Origin: Flammula alnicola
Taxonomy: Eukaryota > Basidiomycota > Agaricomycetes > Agaricales > Strophariaceae
DNA: 64,000 nucleotides
Reading direction: 5' to 3'
Assembly: GCA_015499995.1 (NCBI GenBank)
Contig: JADNRV010000003.1
Coordinates: 62,001 to 126,000 of the forward strand
Shown: positions 40,340 through 51,082 of the stretch, one piece after another
Layout: each line of letters begins with the position of its first letter
Position numbering within the stretch: position 1 is the first letter of the stretch
Position numbers and translations under genes: made by a program
Notes under the pieces: model-generated
Told to the model about the DNA's origin: nothing
Databases searched by the model: none
What the model saw: only the letters and a program-made list of their open reading frames with translations

Positions 40340-40915
40340 TCATGAAGCCTTCTCCTTCTGAGCTTCGGGATGGTTCATTCGGTAGCTATACATGAAAGGT
40401 CAATGAAAACACAGAATATAAAGTTAGGAAAGGACTTACTTGGCAATGCGACCCAATTGCGTCAAGCCAGAGAGACCAACAAAGAAGTTAACCTGCATGG
40501 AGAGGCATCAGCTATTGTTATGGGTTGGAGGGCCGTGTATCGTACCGCTGCCAAGCTGTAATTAATGGGTGTAATCACCAACGAGTAGCGCACCCAGATG
40601 AATCCAGTCGCAGTAAGAGCTAAATATGGTGTCAAATCTCTGCGCAAGTGCCTCCAGTTACTAACAACTCACCGAGATTTTGAGACATGCTCAGCTTGTC
40701 AGCCGGGCGAGTCAGGTCTTTCACTCCTGCAGCGACCAAGCACCATTTCATTAAGGGTGCCCAGAAGAAGACAGTCTTCGGTCCTGGATTGGTTTGCCAT
40801 CATGAGGAAAGAGAACGTTGGAAATGGGGAATAATCGACTCTGGGGCTAACCTGCGGGGTGGTTCATGAACGCTTGGAATTTGGATGCACCGGCTGATGC
40901 TGCAGGTCCAGACAT
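40340..40915 (-). CDS. Mitochondrial pyruvate carrier subunit (MPC2-like)
   Basis: MPC2/3 pairs with MPC1 in the inner mitochondrial membrane to import pyruvate. Spliced exons read M-S-G-P-A-A-S-A-G-A-S-K-F-Q-A-F-M-N-H-P-A-G, P-K-T-V-F-F-W-A-P-L-M-K-W-C-L-V, A-G-V-K-D-L-T-R-P-A-D-K-L-S, T-A-T-G-F-I-W-V-R-Y-S-L-V-I-T-P-I-N-Y-S-L and N-F-F-V-G-L-S-G-L-T-Q-L. The N-H-P-A-G-P-K-T-V-F-F-W-A-P and R-Y-S-x-V-I-x-P-x-N-x-x-L blocks are diagnostic. It ends E-A-Q-K-E-K-A-S at 40340. Five exons with short introns; about 130 residues, normal for the family. Confidence 0.93.
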
Positions 40916-41127
40916 TTTGGTGGATACACGAGAGACACGTCTACGAAGGAAAAGGAGGAAGGGAGCCTTCAGGGTCTTGTGGGGTGTGTCAATTACTTGC
41001 AGTGACTGCTTTGAAAACCAATTACGTAATGAAAGTACTACTCGGAAGATGACCCTCGGTCACTTGAATGCCTTACCGACCACGCACGCTTAAATAACTG
41101 CAGGACCCGTACCCTCTATTTTTGTTC

Positions 41128-41427
41128 ATGGATGTCCCTCCGGCACAAGCATCGGCAGTTTCATGCGAAAGAGCTTTTTTTCCAGCAAGGAAACCTGTAC
41201 TTCACGTCGGAACTGAATCGGTCGTCAACTCCTCGAGGCTCTTCCGTTTCTCAAGCACAAATTTAGGTCAGCCCGACTTCAGTTTGTGGCTGAACAAAAG
41301 AGGAGGACTACAGCATTTCAGCCCCCCTAACCGAACCGATAAAACAGAGACGACTATCGACGAACTCATGAAAGCCGGTAAAATTGAGGAGTTGCAGGAC
41401 CTTGTTGGCAACTCAGAACGTTCATAA
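41128..41427 (+). CDS. Small ORF of 99 codons, uncertain
   Basis: Single open frame from ATG at 41128 (M-D-V-P-P-A-Q-A-S-A-V) to 41427, divergent from the pyruvate carrier and convergent with Tsr2. The middle is Arg/Ser/Phe-rich (S-S-R-L-F-R-F-S-S-T-N-L-G) and the end helical and charged (D-E-L-M-K-A-G-K-I-E-E-L-Q-D-L). The basic first half could be a mitochondrial presequence. No family recognised; it may be chance. Confidence 0.3.
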   Translation: MDVPPAQASAVSCERAFFPARKPVLHVGTESVVNSSRLFRFSSTNLGQPDFSLWLNKRGGLQHFSPPNRTDKTETTIDELMKAGKIEELQDLVGNSERS

Positions 41428-41561
41428 ATTATATCATTACAGTTCGTAAACAGGAAGTGAAAGAAATCCCACCTCGATTCGCTTTAGATCGCTTCGCGGC
41501 AACACTATCCTGTTTATGACGGATTAAGGCAATTTACACATGAGAAATATAAGACATACCC

Positions 41562-42137
41562 TCATCTACGACCCTTTGATTTCACAAGTGTGAACCCATC
41601 TTCATCGACCTCAGGCTCCAGTGGCATTGTCTTGGGTATAGGGTGCTCTACAAGCTGAGGGGCCTCCTCTCCATCCGATGTATCATCTTCACCTTCCTCG
41701 TCGTCTTCCCAATCTTCAGCATCATCGCTGACCACCTTCTCCTGAGCATTCGGCTTCTTTCCCTTCACGTTCTGCGCCATCTCTTCGAATTTCACAAGAA
41801 GATCTTGTTTGCTCGCGCATGTTTCGTCCCACAAGCGAACGATATCCTGCGCGACACTCTCTGCACTTCCATCCTCTACAATAGCTTCAAACTCATCCGA
41901 CATTACTTGAAGAAGCAATTCTTCGATGTATTGGTCATCTGGCATTGGGACTTGTTCTTCGAAGGCGTCGACGATTACTGAAGCCAACCATGTACGTTTG
42001 GCAGATGCATCAGGACCACCCCAGTTTTCCTGGACTGCAATCCGCAAAGTTGTCCAGATGGCCAGCCTAGCTATAACACCCCGAGCAAAAAGAACAGAAG
42101 AGGGAGGAGGCGCGGCATGTGTTTGAGAGTTGTCCAT
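41562..42137 (-). CDS. TSR2: Tsr2 pre-rRNA-processing protein
   Basis: Tsr2 escorts ribosomal protein eS26 and helps 20S pre-rRNA maturation. One exon, 191 residues, start M-D-N-S-Q-T-H-A-A-P-P; the frame is open further upstream but without an ATG. The conserved core reads F-A-R-G-V-I-A-R-L-A-I-W-T-T-L-R-I-A-V, E-N-W-G-G-P-D-A, Y-I-E-E-L-L-L-Q-V-M-S-D-E-F-E and I-V-R-L-W-D-E-T. An acidic stretch (W-E-D-D-E-E-G-E-D-D) and a basic end (V-K-S-K-G-R-R) follow, as in the family. Confidence 0.93.
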   Translation of the reverse strand: MDNSQTHAAPPPSSVLFARGVIARLAIWTTLRIAVQENWGGPDASAKRTWLASVIVDAFEEQVPMPDDQYIEELLLQVMSDEFEAIVEDGSAESVAQDIVRLWDETCASKQDLLVKFEEMAQNVKGKKPNAQEKVVSDDAEDWEDDEEGEDDTSDGEEAPQLVEHPIPKTMPLEPEVDEDGFTLVKSKGRR

Positions 42138-42508
42138 TTCAATCAAGATAGTTTTTTCGCGTCGCGGAGGATCGCTTGACAAGTACTGTACAGCGACTGA
42201 AAACTGATTATGTAATGAAGCATTATCATGAGAGCAGGCAACTCGTCACAACGCCTTGCCAACCACTCTGGTGCTTATAACTGACTAAAGCTCACCAGCC
42301 AAATTCATACCGAAACCCCTATAGTACCATTTCAATTGCTAAGAATAACAGAAAGTACTTTCAAGGGATGACTTCATGAGAGCAGCGGCCGGGCCCGACC
42401 ATGACACTGGGCTTTCTTTTACTTAAAATATTTCTTCAAGTCAACGGAGAAGGACGCTGTCATTATGTGAAGACACTACAACAGAGTCAAATCTAGTATA
42501 CGATCAAT
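42138..42508. other. Intergenic, Tsr2 promoter
   Basis: About 370 bp. No gene, repeat or RNA signal recognised. Confidence 0.35.
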
Positions 42509-43292
42509 TTACCAAGATTCAGTGTCTTTGACAATGCTTTGCGCCTCCTCCTCCGCAAGCTGCTTGCTATAGTTGACCACAATGAAACAGGCCCCTGAGA
42601 GAAGAAGAGACGTGAGCAAGCAAGATTTAAAACGATTAAAATTTGATGGGGGAGACGCACAGGTTTCCAACAACCACGCAAGAATGAACACTCCGATCAT
42701 GAGGCTCTTCAAGAGGGCCGCGCCATTGCGACACACAGTGAGAACCCCCGGATCCTCCGAGCCGCTAGCACAGTCGGAAATATACTTGGGCGCATCCTTG
42801 AAGTTACGGTGGATGGCATAGATACCCATGCCCAGATTGAAGAGGAGGTGGACAATGAGCATCGCCAAGTACGATCTGATGAATCCAAGTTTTCTGGTGA
42901 CGGCTCCGATGAAGCTGCATTGAAAGACAAGTGAGCAGGCCGGCATGACCAACTGCGGAGATCACACATACCCAAAGATGGAGACTATTGCCAACAATAT
43001 GTAGATAATTATTTGAATGATTGCGGCAGTTCTGCTTCCATCTGGAAGGTATGTTTTAGCGTCCAATACTTAGCTAGTATCGCAAAGCGCGAATACATAC
43101 CGGAGCGCTTTAAGTTGATAATTGAAGCTGCCGTGATTGCAGATCCTCCAATTAAACCGAGTAATGCTAGAAGCTATGATTTTCAATTTCAGTTACCCCA
43201 GAACATAGCTGGAAAGAGAAAGAAATACCCACAATTACACCGGCTCTGACGGGGATACAGCAACAGAATGTGCGACTGAGGACTCTGGTCAT
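42509..43292 (-). CDS. Four-helix membrane protein, unknown function
   Basis: Start M-T-R-V-L-S-R-T-F-C-C-C-I-P-V-R-A-G-V at 43292; the Cys-rich R-T-F-C-C-C-I-P-V-R leader just before helix 1 is common in fungal four-helix proteins and could be palmitoylated. Hydrophobic segments: I-V-A-L-L-G-L-I-G-G-S-type helix 1 in the second exon, I-I-Q-I-I-I-Y-I-L-L-A-I-V-S-I-F-G-F-I-G-A-V, Y-L-A-M-L-I-V-H-L-L-F-N-L-G-M-G-I-Y-A-I, and S-L-M-I-G-V-F-I-L-A-W-L-L-E-T. A loop with a Cys pair (I-S-D-C ... V-C-R-N) sits between helices 3 and 4, as in tetraspanin-like folds. Ends D-T-E-S-W. Three or four short introns. Confidence 0.75.
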
Positions 43293-43874
43293 TTTCTTCG
43301 TGGGATGAGTCGTTTCTTCGTGTAATTTAGTGGTATACGTCTGCAGAGATCAACTCTGGTGTTGTGGACAAGTAAGCTTAGTGGAGAGCGCAGTGGGTGA
43401 GGACCAGCCTATGGGGGTCAACGAAACGTCGCCAGGAGGTTTATATAGTCCATCCACCCGTGAGAAAACTCTCGGACATCCAATACTTGCGATGTGCACA
43501 CAGCCTTCATGTATCATGATTACTTAAAAAACAACCGATGCTGGGCGGTAGAGTCTAGACAGTCTCTCTTGGACACAGCCATTCCAGTATTTGCGAACCT
43601 CTCTGCGCCCTCGCATAATTTCAAATACTTATTCAATTCGCAGCTAATGATATCCGATTCGATTCGACAGTACCGTATGATCACTGATGGCCAACCATGC
43701 TCACGAGAGTATATGTCCTTCCCGCTATCTAAAGAATATCGTACACGTTAATCCGCCTTCCAGAAACGATAACCGAGTGCGAGGTATACACTACATACAC
43801 ATACTGTACAACAACAAGAAAAAGGTCAGTCGTACACTTACAAAAAAATCTTACTGCTCATTCGAATTCGGGGT
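43293..43874. other. Intergenic, no gene seen
   Basis: About 580 bp between two minus-strand genes. Short ORFs only; 43640-43870 is AT-rich. Confidence 0.35.
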
Positions 43875-45394
43875 TTAGTATCTCGACGAATGGTGCGAGT
43901 GGCGGTCGTCATAATCTGGATTCGAGCTGTGCGATCGCTTGGAGTGCTTGTGCTTCCTTGGCTTGTGGATGACAATCGTTTGCCCAGGTTGTTGCATAGG
44001 CATCCCAACCGGCATACTCATGGCAGTTCCCATGTAGGGTGTCTGTTGTGGGTACGAGAATGAGGAACTCCTAGAGCGTGGATATCCCATTGGGACGCCC
44101 AGAGTCGATCCGTTATAGGATGATGCGATTCCTGGAGGCATCGAAGTATTGTAGGCAGAGGGACTAACACCCATTGTCATCGGAGTACCGTATGCGGACC
44201 CAGCTGACATCGGAACGCCATTAGGGTTGTACGGTGACCCCAAAGGCATGGACATCGCCCCTGTGCTCCCAGCGTAGCCGCCGAAAGATTGCCCGGGAAA
44301 AGCTGTCTGCGGCATAGCACCCATTGAAGCGGAAGAGTAAGCCTGGCCTGGGAAGGGCATTACACCCGACTGCGAGTAAGCGCGGTGTCTCGAGTGTGAT
44401 CTGCCATGTCGAGAATGGGAACGGGCATGTGGGGCATATGGATATAAGAGTTCATCATCGTCGGCGTATGGATCGTCCATAGATCCCGAGCGAAAACGAG
44501 GCCGAGATCGATGATCTTCCTCACGACTCTGTGGGTGTAGTTGTTAGCCAGATGAACTGTATTTGACACTCCGAATATACCTGATAAAAGATATAATTGG
44601 CGGTATGTGCAGCAGCTTCTGTAGCGGCCAACCGTGCATAGTTGTCATTTGGACGGGATGAAAATTGTAACAGTCGAGTGGCTGACTTGTGGGTCAGGGC
44701 ATGAAAGAAAAGCTGGAAATACTTGACCCATACCTTCAGCAACTGCAAGGGCAGTTAAAGCTTCTCGTTGTCTTTCAATGTCACCATGGAGTGGTTCGTA
44801 GATAGACTTGTTATAAATCCAGGTCCTGTAAGCTTCATATGCAGCCGCATGCCCAAGTTCCTCGGGCGCTAAGAAATTGACCTCGTTCTAAGATGGACTA
44901 GATGAGCGCTTATTGTGATCTCAAGGTTTGGAATCGCACTAGCCTGAGGACCATAAGCACGTCTGTGCCAATGACGTGCTTCATGCAAACCGACTCCCAT
45001 GCCACCTGCAGGAGCACCACCATATTCTCTGACTCGGTTCCAAGCATGATCAAAGAGATACCTAGGATATGAAAGGGATGTATGGCGATGGGTTTCTATG
45101 GTCATAGTTGAAGTTGGTTCCACTTACGGATCGGCAGTCGCTGCATGCGCGCGATAATATTCGGACCCTCCCCCTATAGGTTAAAGGCGGCTACACGTCA
45201 GACGACGAGATGATCCAGGACGATCTCGACTTACAAGAAGACTGAGGCTGAAAGCTCACTGGCGGAGGAGGGCCAAATACATGCTAGATGAAGTACGTAA
45301 TTAGAAGAGTAATCAGCGCTATGAAGAAGAGAACACGAACTTGGTTTGTTCCCCAGCCTGGCTGACCACCTTGCTGATAATAACCGTAAGCCAT
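43875..45394 (-). CDS. CipC-like DUF3759 protein with long Met/Pro/Gly/Ser-rich tail
   Basis: CipC-type proteins are small fungal stress-associated proteins of unknown activity. The start M-A-Y-G-Y-Y-Q-Q-G-G-Q-P-G-W at 45394 leads a short disordered part (H-V-F-G-P-P-P-P-V-S-F). The DUF3759-like core follows: Y-L-F-D-H-A-W-N-R-V-R-E-Y-G-G, N-E-V-N-F-L-A-P-E-E-L-G-H-A-A-A-Y-E-A-Y, I-Y-E-P-L-H-G-D-I-E-R-Q-R-E-A-L-T-A-L-A. The last exon (about 190 residues) adds a tail rich in Met, Pro, Gly, Ser and Tyr (M-P-F-P-G-Q-A-Y; P-M-S-A-G-S-A-Y) ending in Lys/His clusters, unlike the short family members. About six introns. Confidence 0.8.
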
Positions 45395-45567
45395 GGTGGG
45401 CGTATCGAAAGAAACGGACTTTCAATGGCCGCCAGTCCTTTGACGTTTGGTGGCATTGCATCAGTCCTCGAGGTTGCCGCATTTCCATTTCCTTTATTGG
45501 CAAGATCCATACCACTATGAAGGTAATTTCCTGCTACAGTAAGTATTCAACTTGAACCACATGCATC
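45395..45567. promoter_or_regulatory. Compact bidirectional promoter, CipC-like / COG5
   Basis: 173 bp between divergent start codons, so the regulated stress-type gene and a housekeeping gene share it. No motif recognised. Confidence 0.45.
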
Positions 45568-48500
45568 ATGTCTGGTGGGTCCTCTTGTGTTATAAAAACA
45601 CTTTCTCTGTCTGACTACCGATTCCCAGAATACTCAGTCTTTGCCAGTCCGGATTTCGATCCCAACGAATATGCCAACGCCATTCTAGCAGCCGATACAT
45701 ACCCTCCTTCAGAATCCAAACTCGTCCCCAGAGCATCGACGCACTCGAAAGGATCAGCTCAGGATTTAATCGCCAAAGAAGATATCTCTGTGGCTATTTC
45801 GAAGCTCACTTTTGGAATAGATGATGTCTCGAAGCAGATTAGGAACCTGGTGCGTGAATGCAACGCGTCTTCATTGGCAAGAGCAAGGTGTTGATGCACT
45901 TTCATCGTTGAGGTTACAGCTCACCATGAAGATCTCTTAACCCAAGCCTCAAATGCAAATGCACTTTCTGGTGCCCTCGTTTCAGTCCGTGCTGGTCTGA
46001 GCGACCTGGATACCTCTGTTGACAGGTTAGCCCATGTTACTGTGATTTCGCAGTTACTTATACCGTATACGTCAGGCTTCGCGTCAAGATCAATGTTCCG
46101 TACGAAACGCTGCAAACCCTAGTCACTAGACTGCAGCGATTTCATCAAGCATCCGATGTACTGAGACGAACTTCGCGCTTTGTCATCCTCGCGCGACGAT
46201 TGCAGGTTCAGATGAATGAAATCCAAGGCATCAAGGGTCCTGACCAAAGTTCGGCCGATGAATTGGCGACAGCAACTCTCGTGCACGGAAAGGATATCGA
46301 AGACGAGAAGGAACGCGCCATCGCGAAGGCTGCTTTAAGTATCGCAGAGCTTGGTACGTCATGTCAAGCCATGTTCGAAAGCGCAACTGAGAACCTTTGC
46401 TTGCAGGAGCCCTTCTCAATGCCCCCGAAACTCAAGAAGAAAACGAGCTCAATTCTCCACAATCAGAGAACTATTCTATACCCCTGCGCTCTGTAACAGT
46501 GGTGGCCTCCCATGAAGCTTTCATTGAAGATGCTCGGTCTGTCATCACGACGGAGATGGAGAACATGGTTTTGAGTGGCCTCTCTACCCTTGTATGTCTG
46601 CTCAAATATTACGGCACTTCGTTTAGACTCTTATTGCTTTTCAGAACCAAACGTTGCTGGCGTCCTCGTTGCAGACGGCTTACAACTTAGGAGTCCTGCC
46701 AACCCTCGTACAAAGTCTCTTGTTCGACCTTTCGCAAGCCGTAGAAGATCGAATACGTAGTACTTTTGACCTCAACAAGATCTCAAAGGATGCATCTGCG
46801 AAAGGCAAGCCATGCATTTCGCAGCTGCCATGGTCTTGGTCTTGACTGATTGGAATTCGCAGAATCGACGACGACGAACACCCCGAGCACTCCACAAATG
46901 TACAGATCCCGTGTCAGGACAGAGCCTACAAATGTAACAGCACCTCAGTGGTCAGCTGCCCTTTGGAGTCGGCTAGAGGTCATGTTCCAAGAAATGGCAG
47001 ACTGTTGCATAAAGGTGCGTGGCATTTCCCTGCTTCCGTTAAAATACTCAGCCTTAATTTACTCGAGTATCGTTCAGGTCTATGCCCTCGAGAAGGTCCT
47101 AAAGATGAAAAAAGACGCATCGACCCATGTCGTCTTTTTGGAAGAGGCAATGAAGGTAGTTTTCTTCGTTTCTTTCGTTTATTGGTTAACTGACGACATT
47201 TCACCTAGGTGTTAGAGAACAATCCAAGTGCTACCTTTTGGATGTCTCTCAGCCGTGCCCTTCAAAAGCATTTCCAAGATTCTTCCAAGGGTCAGCACGC
47301 TAGGTTGCGTCTCGAAATGTCTACTCACTGTCTTCGGTTTAGGATCATCCTTCCTCCAGCAAACTATATCCACAGGTTATCCACGATTACTACGATTATT
47401 CCACGACTTCTTCGGGAAAATCGCCGTACATACCGATACGGTCTACAGTGTCACATATCAAAGGTAAATCCCTTTACCAGGCGGTGTTCGGGAATTGACA
47501 CTCTACATTTAGTCCTGAAACTATCCTCCTCCTCCGTTCGTTGTCAAGTGTCGAAGCCCAGTATCTTTCAAGGTCCTCGAATAAGATCAATGAAGCCGTT
47601 GGCCAAGCATTCTCGGGCGGTACTCGAATTCCTCCAGGCGCAAGCGAAGGAATCAATGTTGCACGTATAGTCGTAAATGAACTCGATGCAGCGCGCTTCG
47701 ACCCGTTGCTGGTTAGAGCTGTTGCCAAAAACACTGCGCTGTGTCTCGATAACGTGTTAGGAAGATTAGAAAACTTGGTGTGTTGTCTATTTGATTGTTT
47801 TGTTCCACAATATTCTGAGTTTCTTTGGGAAGATATCGAGGGATAGAGTTGCGACTTCCCTGTCTGGAGCTTCAGCTACTCCTCAGCAAATCTCTAACGC
47901 AAATTTGGCTAATTTTTTATATCAAGCTTGGACTCGACTCGTTACCCTTAGTGAAGAATATACCCCAAATGTCTTTGGCATTTTGCAACCCAGCATACAG
48001 GCTAGTTCATTCCTCCATTCATATTTTGTTGCTAATTGAACTTTACAGAATATGTACCAAGTTTTCGAACGCATCATTGATCCACTCACGACAGCCATCC
48101 GGCGTGAACTAAGTGCAATCATTGCTAAACTGCACCGCATCGACTTTTCAAAGTCTGTTGACCCTAATGCTGGCATGGGCGGTTCGAGTCTATACATCAA
48201 AGAGTTGACTGAGAAGCTGTCGTTCATCAAGTCAGAGATAATGAGTGGATATAATCTTGGCAGTCATCAGCGAACCTGGTCAGTTATCCCGCAATTCATA
48301 CCAGTACAAAACTAAAGGCATTTTTAGGGTAACATCTATTGTGAAATATGTGATCAGAACCTTCATTTTGCACATCTCGATTGCGAGTCCGCTCGGAGAG
48401 AGTGGCAAGCTTCAAATGGCCAGCGACATGACGGGGCTCGAGTTTGCCCTCAATGCCTTTATTGTTGACAACACCCAGAACAAGCGGGGAGGGAATCTGG

Positions 48501-48909
48501 AGTTAATTGGTGACGAGTATCGAGCCCTTCGTGCAATGCGGTGAGTGCTAGACTATTGATGCCAATAATCGCTCTACTGAGTCGAAGCAACAGGCCGCTT
48601 TTCTTCCTCGAGAACAAAGAGCTTGCCTCAAGAAGTCATACAGCCGGCCTTCCACCTTTGATCGTTCTGCATCACATTTTGGTTCGGTCGCCGATTCCGC
48701 TTCCCCACAAACTGCACGGCTGGCAAGAAGCCGAATATGTCCGATGGGTTGACGAGCACTCTGAGGAAGAATCCTGGACACTCGTCGAGGGGGGATTGAC
48801 CCATTGGGAGAAAGTTTCGGAGACTGAAGGCAAAAACATCAAGGATGCAATAGAATATGTGGAGCTTGCGAGGGAGGTGTTGAGAAACGCGCAATCGCAA
48901 GCAAGATAG
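45568..48909 (+). CDS. COG5: Conserved oligomeric Golgi complex subunit 5 (COG5)
   Basis: COG5 is a lobe B subunit of the COG tether that supports retrograde transport within the Golgi. Start M-S-G-G-S-S-C-V-I-K-T-L; then Y-S-V-F-A-S-P-D-F-D-P-N-E-Y-A-N-A-I-L and K-L-T-F-G-I-D-D-V-S-K-Q-I. After splicing, H-H-E-D-L-L-T-Q-A-S-N-A-N-A-L-S and L-R-V-K-I-N-V-P-Y-E-T-L-Q-T-L form the family's N-terminal helical bundle. Further helices include A-L-S-I-A-E-L-G-A-L-L-N, L-W-S-R-L-E-V-M-F-Q-E-M, G-Y-P-R-L-L-R-L-F-H-D-F-F, and the end H-K-L-H-G-W-Q-E-A-E-Y-V-R-W-V-D. About eleven introns, about 850-900 residues. All frames join without breaks. Confidence 0.92.
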
Positions 48910-48978
48910 TACGGTGTTATTTCCTAAATGGGAATCTGTATATATAGAAATTTTGTTTTCGAGTCATTGAACCTCTCG

Positions 48979-50162
48979 ATGTCTGCCATTCCTATCCTAC
49001 GAGCTCGCGTGGTATCCTCAGCCCGTCGGGCCTTCTCCACAACCTCACATGTGAGACGACCAGAGAATGGCTCTCCAAAGCCGCCTCAGCCACCAAAACC
49101 CATAGACGATTCGACCTCTGCGTTGGACTACAAAAGGGCACAACGAACCCGTCCTCCCCCTCTTCCTGCTACAGACCTGCCTCGTTCGCGTTCTGCAGAA
49201 GAGGCCGTTACAAACATTCTCTACAATACCCCACCTCCCAGTCTCCAGCCATTCAAAAAGTAAGCATGGAGTCCTGCGCTTTAAATTTCATCGTCTCATA
49301 ACCCACGAATTTTCACCAGACACATCCTGAACTGCCTCGTCCAGAATGAACCTGGAGTGCTCTCTCGCGTATCCGGCATCCTCGCTGGTAGAGGTTTCAA
49401 CATCGACTCGTTGGTCGTCTGTCGGACGGAAATTCGCGACCTGAGTCGTATGTGTATCGTCCTGAGCGGTCAAGATGGCGTCGTAGAGCAGGCCAGGAGG
49501 CAACTGGAAGACCTTGTTCGTGCACTCTTATATTATTTTTGTTATCGCACACTAACATCCAACCCAACCTATGCAGGTCCCTGTCTGGGCTGTTCTCGAT
49601 TACACCGAAACCAAAGTGATTTCACGAGAGCTCCTCCTAGCCAAGATCTCTATCCTTGGCCCCGAATACCTCGAAGAACAGCTCGTCGGAGGTCCTTCAC
49701 ACGAACCTCGTAGGGTCAGCGAAGGCCCCGCAGACGAAAAATTAGAGCGCGAGACCGTCCTCGCGCACAATTTTGAGCGCAGCGCGCTCTCCGACGGCCT
49801 TTTGCCGCCTATCACGCCTTCGCAGGCCCTCCGCCTCAAGCATCAACATCTGCACTCCATCTCCGTCCTCGCAAAACAATTCGGCGCCAAAATCGTCGAC
49901 GTCAGCGAAAACAGCGTGATTGTTGAGCTCACTGCCAAAACTTCAAGGGTCGAAGCTTTCATTAGCCTCTTGAAGCCTTTTGGTATCCTTGAAGCCGCTC
50001 GTACTGGTTAGTCCTCATCCTTAAATTGAAAAAGCCTCAGATTGACACAAATAAACAGGTCTCATGGCTATGCCCAGAACACCCATCAAATCGGACGAAG
50101 AGGATGGTGTTCAGGAGGATGAAGGCGGACCTGTGGATGCCAGTCTCCTCCCACCCGGTTAA
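48979..50162 (+). CDS. ILV6: Acetolactate synthase regulatory (small) subunit
   Basis: Ilv6 activates the mitochondrial acetolactate synthase Ilv2 and gives feedback inhibition by valine in branched-chain amino acid synthesis. The start M-S-A-I-P-I-L-R-A-R-V-V-S-S-A-R-R-A-F-S-T-T-S is a typical Arg/Ser mitochondrial presequence. The first ACT domain reads L-N-C-L-V-Q-N-E-P-G-V-L-S-R-V-S-G-I-L, then G-R-G-F-N-I-D-S-L-V-V, M-C-I-V-L-S-G-Q-D and, after an intron, P-V-W-A-V-L-D-Y-T. The second ACT-like half has H-S-I-S-V-L-A-K-Q-F-G-A-K-I-V-D-V and L-L-K-P-F-G-I-L-E-A-A-R-T-G. It ends L-L-P-P-G. Four exons, about 340 residues. Confidence 0.95.
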
Positions 50163-51082
50163 ATATCATTTATTTGCTAGGTACTATAAAATATTTAAAA
50201 TAAACTAGGATTATACCTATAAATAATTATAAGCGTGTTCTCTGTCTCCATTTGGAATTTTTGCTATTTTGGCGCAAGTACGGAGCTCCCAAGTACTCAC
50301 TTGGACTGTACTATAGTTCGTAACGCGGTGTTGGGGTTACCGACATGAGGCTGCTCGTGAGAGCGCCCGCGCTTCTCAGGAACTACTAAAGTAATGGAAG
50401 CGTTGCGGGATCATGAACGAACAATGGCGAATTATCCGTCAAAATTTACATTTGCCATTGTTCTGCATTGTTCGCCCAAAAAGGAGGTCCGAGATGTGCA
50501 GGGAAGCCAGCTTAAAAAAATTATACATCAAAATGTGTCCCATCTCGGCTAAGTAGGCGATGAAAAAAAGTTCATGTAATGCTGAGGAAAATTTTCATTT
50601 TGCGACTATCTAATACAACTGCGAAATGTAACTAAACAAGAAGTTATCAACAAGGTGTAGCAAGTAGACAACATTTAGGTGTAGTAGATAAAAACGAGAA
50701 AACGAGGAGAGCAACAAACTACGACAACAGTTTAGAGATTTGAAAATATGTTTAAAAAAACTAGATATGAAGTTCTTCGTCCATGTCTGACCAAAGCAGA
50801 TAGAAGAGAATTTGAAAGCAACGAGAAGCGACGATGAGTGACAGTTTAGTCAAAAGAGATAGAGTAGAAGGTGACGCGAGAAAAAGCGACGCAGACGAGA
50901 AAGCTGATTTAGTAGGAAAAAGTTAGAGCGAAAACAGAGCATATTGATTTCATGAGCGTTCGTGCCGAGTTCGTCGAGGTGAGTGCATTGGTCCATGAAG
51001 CACGATTTTTTCCCGTGCTTCATAGGATGTAAAGTAGAATTGGTGAGGGGAGTATGGTTTTGGATTGTTGCGATAGTTGAAG
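50163..51082. other. Convergent AT-rich intergenic region
   Basis: About 920 bp between the 3' ends of ILV6 and the HMG-box gene. Several A/T runs and purine-rich stretches (50640-50950). No ORF, hairpin array or RNA gene was recognised. Confidence 0.4.
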
